7,052 nt of DNA from assembly GCA_038257015.1 (NCBI GenBank), contig JBBSJS010000044.1, forward strand, positions 1 through 7,052, given 5' to 3'. This DNA comes from UBA920 sp038257015. Lineage in GTDB: Bacteria > Patescibacteriota > Doudnabacteria > UBA920. Position 1 is the stretch's first letter, and every line of letters begins with the position of its first letter. This document shows positions 1 through 5,890 of this stretch, one piece after another. Both the position numbers and the translations under genes were made by a program. The notes below the pieces were generated by a model. The model searched no databases, was not told the DNA's origin, and worked only from the letters and a program-made list of their open reading frames with translations.

Positions 1-387
1 GACAATACTGATCCTTTGGAAATCAGAGCCGATCAGTACGACATGGTAGCCAATGGTTATGAAATTTGTAGCGGTGCAATCAGAAACTACAACCCCGAAG
101 TAATGTATAAGGCTTTTGAAGTTGTGGGAATTGCTAAAGAACAAGTGGATGAAAAGTTTGGTGCAATGATTAAAGCTTTCAAATTTGGTGCCCCACCTCA
201 TGGTGGCTGTGCTTTTGGAATTGAACGCTTATTTATGATTTTAGAAAATGAACCAAACATCAGAGAAGTTATCGCTTTCCCGAAAAATGGTTCAGCTATG
301 GACCTTATGATGGATGCACCAAGTTCCGTGGACGAAAACCAGCTGAAAGATCTACATATCAAATTGAATTTACCGAAAAAAGATTAG
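1..387 (+). CDS. aspS: Aspartyl-tRNA synthetase, C-terminal part (5' end outside window)
   Basis: This is the last 128 codons of a class II aminoacyl-tRNA synthetase that charges tRNA-Asp (or tRNA-Asp/Asn) with aspartate in the cytoplasm. The reading frame is open from base 1, so the first in-window Met (base 16) is not the start. Visible marks are the PPHGG-C-AFGIERL segment (bases about 199-231), which is class II motif 3 with its ATP-binding arginine, the following REVIAFPKNG stretch, and the AP-S-VDENQL-DLHI ending typical of bacterial AspRS. The insertion domain and the N-terminal OB fold are not visible. The gene stops with TAG and is followed after 41 nt by scpA on the same strand with no terminator between, so the two may be co-transcribed. 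Family assignment is firm; whether the enzyme is discriminating or non-discriminating cannot be read from this end. Confidence 0.95.
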   Translation, partial: DNTDPLEIRADQYDMVANGYEICSGAIRNYNPEVMYKAFEVVGIAKEQVDEKFGAMIKAFKFGAPPHGGCAFGIERLFMILENEPNIREVIAFPKNGSAMDLMMDAPSSVDENQLKDLHIKLNLPKKD

Positions 388-428
388 TTGACCACGCAGA
401 AACAAAAAGATTAACGATTGCTTACTTA

Positions 429-1292
429 ATGCACAAAATTACTTTACAACAATTTGAAGGTCCACTGGATTTACTATTGTCGTTAATTGAAGATCAGAAA
501 CTAAGCATAACTGAAATTTCTCTGGCAACTGTTACAGAGCAATTTTTGAAGTACGTAAAACAACTCGAGCAAATTGACCCAACCGCAATGGCGGACTATT
601 TGCACATCGCCGCTAAACTGTTAGTAATAAAGTCCAAAGCAATCTTACCAACTCTAGAAATTGAGGATGAGGAGGAAGAAACTGAAGGAGAAGACGACCT
701 TGCTAGCCGCTTACTTTTATACAAGCAATTTAAAGAAGCTGCCAAAGCTATAAAACAGGTTGAATTAAGTGGCAGTCAAAGTTTTACTCGCTCGTTGGTA
801 TTTTCACAAAAAGTTTTCTTCTGGCCAGACCCAGAAGTTAAAACCGAACAACTTCACAAAGCTATCTTACAAACCGTTGCATCGCTAAAAGCACTTGATA
901 ACCTCCCTAAAGCAAAAGTTAAAGAAGCTATTTCTATTCAAGAAAAGATTTCTCATTTACAAAGAAAGCTTTCGAGCCAAGTTGAAACAAAACTTTCTGA
1001 TTTATTAAAAGATGCAAAAAACAAAAGTGAAGTAATTATTACTTTTTTGGCTTTACTGGAGTTAATAAAACAGAGAATGTTTTCCGTCGAGCAGGATGAA
1101 CTATTTACCGACATAACGATTACTCAGTTTAAACAAACTGAAGCAGATGGTGCTGTACTTGAAGTAACTGAAGTTGAAGTTACTCCTCATCAACTAGAAA
1201 CTGACACTGATAAAGATGGGGACGATGATGAAACAGATGAAGACGAGGAAGAAGACGAGGAAGAGGAAGACGATGAGGACGATGAAGACTAA
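429..1292 (+). CDS. scpA: Segregation and condensation protein A (kleisin of SMC-ScpAB)
   Basis: ScpA is the kleisin subunit that bridges the SMC head domains and binds ScpB, forming the bacterial condensin that compacts and segregates the chromosome. The protein has 287 residues. The hallmark FEGPLDLLLSLIED lies at residues 9-22, followed by a helical SMC-neck-binding region (about 25-110, including ADYLHIAAKLLVIKSKAILP) and a C-terminal winged helix (about 195-232, ending in LLELIKQRMFSVEQDELFTDI). Typical ScpA is about 240-260 residues. The excess is a tail from residue 258 made almost only of Asp and Glu, encoded by GA-rich DNA with two perfect 12-bp tandem copies (1239-1250 and 1251-1262). 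The ATG at 429 gives the conserved N-terminus at the expected distance; no Shine-Dalgarno sequence is visible. scpB follows 23 nt later, the usual scpAB order. Confidence 0.95.
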   Translation: MHKITLQQFEGPLDLLLSLIEDQKLSITEISLATVTEQFLKYVKQLEQIDPTAMADYLHIAAKLLVIKSKAILPTLEIEDEEEETEGEDDLASRLLLYKQFKEAAKAIKQVELSGSQSFTRSLVFSQKVFFWPDPEVKTEQLHKAILQTVASLKALDNLPKAKVKEAISIQEKISHLQRKLSSQVETKLSDLLKDAKNKSEVIITFLALLELIKQRMFSVEQDELFTDITITQFKQTEADGAVLEVTEVEVTPHQLETDTDKDGDDDETDEDEEEDEEEEDDEDDED

Positions 1293-1315
1293 ACAGATTA
1301 TGATAAACTATATTT

Positions 1316-1924
1316 ATGATTGAACTAGCCAACCAAATCGAAAGCTTGCTGTTTGTTTCAAACAAACCATTAACAGTTAAGCATTTAGCAAAATACACCA
1401 AGGCCAGCGAAAGCGAAATTAAACTAGCCTTAAACGAACTTTCTGAAGCACGACAAGAAAGTGGCGTTGTATTGTTGATGGCTGAAAATCAATACCAACT
1501 AGCTACTCATAGTAAATACACTGAACTCGTGCGAAGTTTCCTTAACGCTGATTTAAAAGAAAGCCTTACTGAAGCAACCGTGGAAGTTTTAGCCATTACC
1601 TCCTATCGTCAGCCTATCTCTAAAGTTGAAATCGAAGCTATCCGCGGAGTTAATTCTCAGTACAGCATTAGAGCTTTATTAATGCGAGGATTAATCGAGA
1701 AGGTGCCAAACCCTGAGGATGCTCGAGGAATGCTATATCAAACAACTACTGAATTCTTGCAACACTTAGGACTTCAAAGTAATAATGATCTACCTAACTT
1801 TACCGAAGTCACAAAATCAGTAAAACTTCCGGATGTTCCATTGGTAAAATCTGAGACTACATCGCAAGATGAAATTACTGAACCACTGACCACAGAAGAC
1901 TCTGAATCTGTTGAGGAAAACTAA
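1316..1924 (+). CDS. scpB: Segregation and condensation protein B
   Basis: ScpB binds as a dimer to the ScpA kleisin and completes the SMC-ScpAB condensin. The 202-residue protein has two winged-helix domains. The first runs from about 1 to 78 (ANQIESLLFVSNKPLTVKHLAK). The second, about 84-155, carries the diagnostic EVLAITSYRQPISKVEIEAI followed by RGVNS, then LLMRGLIEKV and a YQTTTEFLQHLGL ending. The C-terminal 40 residues are low-complexity and acidic, as is common in ScpB. The ATG at 1316 is chosen because it puts the first helix at the N-terminus; an ATG at 1300 is out of frame. There is no clear Shine-Dalgarno sequence, so translation may be coupled to scpA. Transcription likely ends at the hairpin at 1934-1967. 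Confidence 0.95.
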   Translation: MIELANQIESLLFVSNKPLTVKHLAKYTKASESEIKLALNELSEARQESGVVLLMAENQYQLATHSKYTELVRSFLNADLKESLTEATVEVLAITSYRQPISKVEIEAIRGVNSQYSIRALLMRGLIEKVPNPEDARGMLYQTTTEFLQHLGLQSNNDLPNFTEVTKSVKLPDVPLVKSETTSQDEITEPLTTEDSESVEEN

Positions 1925-1933
1925 TACTCATAT

Positions 1934-1967
1934 AAAAAAGCCAGCCCATTACGGTCTGGCTTTTCTT
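1934..1967. terminator. Bidirectional intrinsic terminator between scpB and the minus-strand tRNA-like unit
   Basis: AAAAGCCAG (from 1936) pairs with CTGGCTTTT (to 1964), with an inner CC/GG pair around a CATTAC loop and one bulged T. A T-rich run follows on the + strand, and six A at 1934-1939 give a U tract on the minus strand. The hairpin sits 10 nt after the scpB stop and directly after the tRNA-like element, so it can serve both convergent units. Confidence 0.85.
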
Positions 1968-2056
1968 GAAGATGAGAAGGGATCGAACCTTCTGACACAA
2001 ACTACGTGCGCCTCGAGTTAATACCCAAGCTCATTTAACCGCTCTGACACATCTCC
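1967..2056 (-). tRNA. Class II tRNA-like gene of unresolved identity (8-nt anticodon loop; possible pseudo-tRNA)
   Basis: Read on the minus strand, GGAGATG (2056-2050) can pair with CATCTTC (1974-1968) as a 7-bp acceptor with one G·U, leaving A as discriminator at 1967. The D arm TCA-GAGCGGTTAAA-TGA resembles tRNA-Ser or bacterial tRNA-Tyr. The T arm is canonical, GAAGG-TTCGATC-CCTTC (1992-1976). A long variable arm GCAC...GTGT marks class II. Two things are off. The anticodon stem CTTGG/TCGAG closes an 8-nt loop GTATTAAC (or a 6-bp stem closes a 6-nt loop TATTAA), and no Ser, Leu, Tyr or Sec anticodon falls in standard register. An extra T at 1975 separates the T stem from the acceptor. No CCA is encoded. 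It may be a decayed or highly diverged tRNA, or contain a sequence error. It starts 22 nt after the minus-strand lipoprotein stop and has no clear promoter of its own. Confidence 0.65.
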
Positions 2057-2078
2057 AAGCTTTAACTCCCCCTTACGA

Positions 2079-2201
2079 TTACTCTGGAAGAATATCGTAC
2101 GATTCAATTGGTGAGGAAGGTGTTTCTCGTGGAAGCTTGGTATCTGTACAACCGGCTGCCATCAACACACCACCAACTAAGACAATTAGTAAGTATTTCA
2201 T
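2079..2201 (-). CDS. Small predicted lipoprotein, 40 residues
   Basis: An ATG at 2201 (minus strand) opens a 40-codon frame ending in TAA at 2079. The product begins MKYLLIVLVGGVLMAAGCTD: Lys2, an uninterrupted hydrophobic stretch (residues 4-16) and a lipobox AAG-Cys with the lipidated cysteine at residue 18. This is the layout of a signal peptide for Lgt/LspA processing. The mature part is only about 23 residues, polar and rich in Pro, Ser, Thr and Glu, with no family I recognise. It would be membrane-anchored on the outer face of the cytoplasmic membrane. A promoter lies immediately upstream (2211-2238), no Shine-Dalgarno sequence is present, and the tRNA-like element follows 22 nt downstream in the same direction. 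The signal-peptide logic makes a real gene likely despite its length; entericidin-like small lipoproteins are a comparison in form only. Confidence 0.7.
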   Translation of the reverse strand: MKYLLIVLVGGVLMAAGCTDTKLPRETPSSPIESYDILPE

Positions 2202-2210
2202 AGTAATTTA

Positions 2211-2238
2211 ATTATCTCATAAATTGTTTAAATGACAA
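2211..2238 (-). promoter_or_regulatory. Sigma-70-type promoter for the small lipoprotein (leaderless layout)
   Basis: On the minus strand, TTGTCA (2238-2233) is followed by a 16-nt spacer and GATAAT (2216-2211), close to the -35/-10 consensus. The -10 box ends 9 nt before the ATG at 2201, so transcription would start within about 3 nt of the start codon. No ribosome binding site exists between them. Confidence 0.65.
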
Positions 2239-2279
2239 ATACTGGCCAAATTTCCCCTTATTTGTGAGTGTTTTTGCAG

Positions 2280-2308
2280 ATGCAAGATTTGATATTTTTT
2301 GCTATTAT
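2280..2308 (+). promoter_or_regulatory. Probable trhO promoter with -10 box close to the start codon
   Basis: TATTAT at 2303-2308 is a fair -10 box, 9 nt before the trhO ATG at 2318. The -35 is weak (ATGCAA at 2280-2285, 17-nt spacer) and overlaps the dyad TTGCA-GA-TGCAA at 2274-2285. There is no Shine-Dalgarno sequence before the ATG. The region 2202-2317 is the divergent regulatory space between trhO and the minus-strand lipoprotein. Confidence 0.5.
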
Positions 2309-2317
2309 TAAACCTGT

Positions 2318-3217
2318 ATGAACCAACACGATATTATTCTTTTTTATAAATACGTCTACATAGAAAATCCCTTTCAGATGATGGAGCAACAAAAAAAGCT
2401 TCAAACTGAATTGGGAATAAAAGGTAGGACAATCATTGCGACTGAAGGAATCAACGCCACCATGGAAGGCACCAAAGAAGCAATTGATACTTACTTGGAA
2501 AACTTTTTAAGTGATCCACGTTTTTCTGACATTCACATAAAACGCGACCCTGGAAACGGTAAAGCTTTTCCAAAAACTTCAGTTAAAGTGCGCACAGAAT
2601 TAGTGACTCTTGGTTTAGATAAATCTTGTGACATTGACCCAAATAAAATCACAGGAGTTCATTTAAAACCATCAGAACTGCATCAGTGGTTTGAAGAAGG
2701 GAAAGAGTTTTATATTGTGGATATGCGCAATGCATATGAACATCTAGTTGGTCATTTCGAGGGTTCCGTTCTACCAACACTAGAAAACTTCCGTGATTTA
2801 CCCAAATTTACTAATAGCATTAGACATTTGCAAAACAAAACCGTCCTTACAGTGTGTACCGGCGGAGTGCGCTGCGAAAAAGCATCTGGCTACCTACTCT
2901 CACAAGGCTATACCGATGTTTATCAGTTGGATGGTGGAATTGTTTCTTATATGAGAGAATTTCCAAACGAAAATTTCTTAGGCAAACTCTATGTGTTTGA
3001 TAGCCGAATTTCTGTTGGCTTTTACACTGACGACCCTAAACATCAAATTGTAGGAAAATGCTACCTTTGCCAACAACCAAGCGAACGTTACACAAATTGC
3101 GTAAACAATGATTGCAATAGAAAAGTTATAGCTTGCGAGCCTTGCCAGACAAACTTAGGCGAAAACTTTAAATGCGCGCCAGACATTGGTTGCAAAGAAA
3201 AAACTAGAATCAGTTAA
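2318..3217 (+). CDS. trhO: tRNA uridine(34) hydroxylase, rhodanese family (TrhO/YceA, UPF0176)
   Basis: TrhO hydroxylates wobble uridine 34 of certain tRNAs to 5-hydroxyuridine in an oxygen-dependent, prephenate-independent way; this is known for E. coli YceA and B. subtilis YbfQ. The 299-residue protein has the UPF0176 N-terminal domain (about 6-100, with ATEGINATMEG at 41-51). The rhodanese domain (about 117-215) has VDMRNAYEHLVGHFEG and the active loop CTGGVRCEKAS, putative catalytic Cys180 with Cys186 beside it. The C-terminal cysteine-rich part has cysteines at 248, 251, 261, 266, 273, 276, 286 and 292, a spacing that suggests metal binding. Length is near the family's short members (about 300-350). 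The ATG at 2318 gives the expected N-terminus. The gene stands alone, divergent from the lipoprotein and tRNA-like unit, and ends at a strong terminator. Confidence 0.93.
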   Translation: MNQHDIILFYKYVYIENPFQMMEQQKKLQTELGIKGRTIIATEGINATMEGTKEAIDTYLENFLSDPRFSDIHIKRDPGNGKAFPKTSVKVRTELVTLGLDKSCDIDPNKITGVHLKPSELHQWFEEGKEFYIVDMRNAYEHLVGHFEGSVLPTLENFRDLPKFTNSIRHLQNKTVLTVCTGGVRCEKASGYLLSQGYTDVYQLDGGIVSYMREFPNENFLGKLYVFDSRISVGFYTDDPKHQIVGKCYLCQQPSERYTNCVNNDCNRKVIACEPCQTNLGENFKCAPDIGCKEKTRIS

Positions 3218-3220
3218 TAG

Positions 3221-3252
3221 AAAAAGCTCAAGTTTTAATCCTTGAGCTTTTT
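3221..3252. terminator. Bidirectional terminator between trhO and the baeRF-type gene
   Basis: AAAAAGCTCAAG (3221-3232) pairs perfectly over 12 bp with CTTGAGCTTTTT (3241-3252) around an 8-nt loop. The A and T ends give U tracts in both directions. It starts 3 nt after the trhO stop and lies 37 nt past the 3' end of the convergent minus-strand gene. Confidence 0.9.
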
Positions 3253-3289
3253 ATTTGTTTGCTAATTTTTAAATCTATGCTAAGATGGC

Positions 3290-3736
3290 TTATTTCTTGT
3301 TACTAACTTTTTCTAATAGCTCAGTAGGATGATGCTTCGTAAAATTACCACGTAGCTTCTTTCTTATCTTTGCTTGGTCTAATTTGGTAAAACTATCTGC
3401 AACAATGTTAATACTTTGCGTTGGTGCAAAGAGGTAAATACTATCGAAAGGACGTTTAATACCTTTAATAGCTTTTTTCAACTCTTTAAGGAACTTTACT
3501 TGCTGTTCATTATCATTGGATTGATAAACTGAGCCTGAACCTAAAACAGTCCCACCAGCACCACGATGCTCGAAAAAACCTTCTTTGTCTGAATACTTGG
3601 GGATATTTACTTCAATTGTTTCTTTTTCTTTGATTTCACCCTTGCGAAGTTGATAAATTTTCGCGAATTGCTTTCCAGTGACAATAAAGATTGCACTTTC
3701 TTTTAACAGGTTAGAAAAGTTTTCTGATACTTTCAT
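3290..3736 (-). CDS. baeRF / host-attachment-type protein (eRF1-like fold), function unknown
   Basis: The 148-residue protein has no signal peptide or membrane segment. Its layout fits the bacterial relatives of eRF1 domain 2 (baeRF families, including Host_attach proteins). The N-terminal strand region reads SAIFIVTGKQFAKIYQL (14-30), with the 'value given to an asked-for residue' pattern seen in this fold. The middle (45-75) is variable and Gly/His-rich (FEHRGAGGTVLGSGS). A helix at about 76-95 leads to the strand SIYLFAPTQSINIVADSF (99-116). The end LRGNFTKHHPTELLEKV (128-144) resembles the conserved 'LR..L...v......dLt' tail of these families. baeRF proteins are proposed to act on ribosomes, but no activity is established for this type. 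It has its own promoter and a weak Shine-Dalgarno AAGGA 4 nt before the ATG. Family assignment is from remembered pattern only. Confidence 0.6.
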   Translation of the reverse strand: MKVSENFSNLLKESAIFIVTGKQFAKIYQLRKGEIKEKETIEVNIPKYSDKEGFFEHRGAGGTVLGSGSVYQSNDNEQQVKFLKELKKAIKGIKRPFDSIYLFAPTQSINIVADSFTKLDQAKIRKKLRGNFTKHHPTELLEKVSNKK

Positions 3737-3757
3737 ATAGTCCTTTCTTTAATTGCT

Positions 3758-3786
3758 TATATTAAGTATAACATCACTAATCGCAA
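3758..3786 (-). promoter_or_regulatory. Candidate promoter of the baeRF-type gene
   Basis: Minus strand: TTGCGA (3786-3781), 17-nt spacer, AATATA (3763-3758). An overlapping alternative -10, TATACT, lies at 3770-3765. It sits in the 69-nt gap after the oxidoreductase gene. It would give a leader of about 15 nt that carries the AAGGA ribosome binding site at 3745-3741. Confidence 0.45.
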
Positions 3787-3805
3787 GAATGTTTCATCAG
3801 TATTT

Positions 3806-5182
3806 TTATTTCGGGTCAAAGATTGATGGCGATAGTTTTTCTTGGTTTATAAACTGACTTATTCTTTTTCCACCGAAGATAGATGGAAGTAAGCCCACTC
3901 CATTACAACCAAGGTTGTAAAATAAACTTGGATTTATTGGCTCAGGACCAATCAGGCGAATACTGTTTGGAGTAAACCCCATCAAACCATGCCACATAAA
4001 CTTGTATTCAATATTTTCTCTCGCAGAATGCTTGTAAGTATAACGAAGGAAGTTATCAATTTCTACTCTCGCCTCTTCTGAATATGGGTGTTCAAAATTA
4101 TAATTATTGGTATCATCCATTAAACTTTCCGGACCACCAATGCAAATTAAATTATCAAGATTGCCGTGAGGAGTGCGGAATGGCCTTCGAGTGATATAAA
4201 AGTATGGTTCATCGGAAAAGACGTCTTTACTGTTAGCATAATGCTTCGGCAAATAGTTAATTTCAGTCGGTGGTTTATTAGATTCCTCAACGTAACCTGC
4301 CATATAACCAACGATACCTCGCACCATTTGATGAAATTTAGTGTCGATATCTTTTCCAACAGTGTTGATAATTTTCACGCTCTCAAAACCATTGGTACAC
4401 AAGATTACTTGCTTAGCCATCAAGCTTTGTTTTTTGGGTAAGTCTAAAACATTGTAACCATTTTTTAATATTAATCTGCGTACAGGTGCGTGCTCCGCTA
4501 AAGTAAATCTGTCGGCAAAGTTTGAAAGCAAAAAGTTAGCCACTTCTTCTGTAAATACAGCACTGTTCATACAACCTTTACGTTCAGGTAAAATTGCAAA
4601 ATACTCCTCCACTTCAGTTTCCAATTTGTTGGAGATTTCAACTTGAGGAATGAGCTCTAAAAGATGATGATAATTATCAGGGATGTCATGCATTTTTGCA
4701 TAGTCGTCTGCGATAAGAATTTTGGGTACATCTAAACCAGCTTGGCGGTGAAGTTCATAATTACGAAGATGAATTAGTAACTCTTCATGAGTTGCAACTG
4801 CAGCGTAACCAGTAAATTGCCACATTGGGGTTTCTATTTTGGCATATTCCCTAATCTCATCCAGTAAATCCCACGAAGTATTTAAAGCTGATTGCGCTTC
4901 GCTAGCTTTCTTCATTCCATACTCTTGAGCAATGCTGAAAAATGAGCGTTCAAAGTAACTAGCTAGAAAACCGCCATTGTGGCCAGTTGCTCCATGGGCA
5001 ATCTTGTTACTTTCCAAAAGCACTACGGACTTGTTAGTATCTCGCAATAAGAAAAATGCCGTAGCAATTCCAGCGATTCCGCCACCAACAATAGCCACAT
5101 CAAACTCTTGAGAATTATTCAATTCTGAAACAGGTCGTGTTCTATTTAATTGATGTAACCAAGGTGAATGATTTTTAAGCAT
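3806..5182 (-). CDS. FAD-dependent oxidoreductase, DadA/OrdL (PuuB-like) family
   Basis: This 458-residue protein is a member of the DAO-fold flavoenzymes, which oxidise amino groups of amino acids or polyamines using FAD. The N-terminal dinucleotide-binding fold shows GGGIAG at 33-38 and the ribose-binding Glu57 at the end of SVVLLE. HGATGHNGG (63-71) corresponds to the GASGRNGG flavin loop of OrdL/PuuB enzymes. The C-terminal flavin domain shows WHGLMGFTPNSIRLIGPEP and NLGCNGVGLLPSIFGGKRI, the standard closing motif. Length is usual for the family. No secretion signal is seen, so it is probably cytoplasmic. The substrate cannot be read from the sequence. The ATG at 5182 lies 10 nt after the pirin stop, indicating one transcript. 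No terminator is visible at its 3' end, so read-through into the baeRF-type gene is possible. Confidence 0.85.
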   Translation of the reverse strand: MLKNHSPWLHQLNRTRPVSELNNSQEFDVAIVGGGIAGIATAFFLLRDTNKSVVLLESNKIAHGATGHNGGFLASYFERSFFSIAQEYGMKKASEAQSALNTSWDLLDEIREYAKIETPMWQFTGYAAVATHEELLIHLRNYELHRQAGLDVPKILIADDYAKMHDIPDNYHHLLELIPQVEISNKLETEVEEYFAILPERKGCMNSAVFTEEVANFLLSNFADRFTLAEHAPVRRLILKNGYNVLDLPKKQSLMAKQVILCTNGFESVKIINTVGKDIDTKFHQMVRGIVGYMAGYVEESNKPPTEINYLPKHYANSKDVFSDEPYFYITRRPFRTPHGNLDNLICIGGPESLMDDTNNYNFEHPYSEEARVEIDNFLRYTYKHSARENIEYKFMWHGLMGFTPNSIRLIGPEPINPSLFYNLGCNGVGLLPSIFGGKRISQFINQEKLSPSIFDPK

Positions 5183-5192
5183 TAATAGTTTC

Positions 5193-5890
5193 TTAAAGTT
5201 TTACTTCGATTAGGATGAATTTCGCGTTGGTCTGAGCAGTTATTACGAGACCAGGTTCGTCAGTAATTCGAGCTTGATCAAAGTCTTGAAAACTTTCCTC
5301 ATTAATTTGAATTTGTCCTTTTGTGATATATACAAAAACTCCGAATCCAGTTTTCTGCGAATACCCTAATTCCTGGCCAGTTTGTAACTCACTTATGTAA
5401 ATCACAGCATCAGTCTCAATCTCCAAAGCTCCACCAGGACCAAAGCCAGAAGCCACAGGAAGCAAGTAATTTTCGACAGTGGTGCGAGAAAAGTCTTTCT
5501 GGACATAACGGGGCTTTCTCTCCATTTCTCGAGGCATAATCCATATTTGGTACAATTGCACTGGTTTGTCGCTCAAATTAAGCTCAGCGTGCGTTACAGC
5601 TGTTCCAGCGGACATAACTTGCACCTCTCCTGCACGAGTAACCCGTTATTACCCATACTGTCTTTATGAGTTATCTCGCCTTCGTTTACAATGGTGATAA
5701 TTTCCATGTTGCGATGGGTGTGATCACCAAAACCTGATTGAGCATCAATCCAATCGTCATTAAACACCCTCAGGTTTCCGAAGTTCAGGTTTTCTGGATC
5801 ATAGTAATCTGCAAAAGAAAATAAGTGAAAAGACTTTAACCAACCATGAGAAGCTAGATATCTTTTATTTGTTTCGATTTTTTGTATCAT
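5193..5890 (-). pseudogene. Pirin (YhhW-like), interrupted by an apparent one-base deletion
   Basis: Pirins are metal-binding bicupins; E. coli YhhW is a quercetinase. Two frames cover one gene. The 5' part starts at ATG 5890 and reads to GNNG (residue 83), with FGDHTHRNMEI giving His57 and His59. The 3' part resumes at RAGEVQVMSAGTAVTHAELN, giving His101 and Glu103. Adding one base near 5637-5644 (for example GGG to GGGG, yielding G-V-T-R) joins them into a 232-residue protein whose four metal ligands fall at the same numbers as in YhhW (57, 59, 101, 103; 231 residues). No other damage is visible and the TAA stop is at the expected place. The break is therefore either a very recent mutation or a sequencing/assembly error. 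The ATG overlaps the end of the GIY-YIG gene by 26 nt and the oxidoreductase follows 10 nt after, so the three form a likely operon. No Shine-Dalgarno sequence is seen. Confidence 0.88.

Noticed and set aside
1180..1401. 73-residue open frame on the minus strand across the scpA-scpB junction
   Set aside because: It is a shadow of the acidic GA-rich scpA tail, low in complexity (His/Leu/Arg/Pro), without a promoter or ribosome binding site.
1967..2056. Selenocysteine tRNA, suggested by the 13-bp acceptor/T-arm stack and long variable arm
   Set aside because: No UCA anticodon is present and the D arm lacks the extended stem of tRNA-Sec.
4147..4441. Open frames on both strands inside the oxidoreductase gene
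   Set aside because: They lie wholly within a gene whose flavoprotein motifs continue in frame through the region; their products resemble no family.
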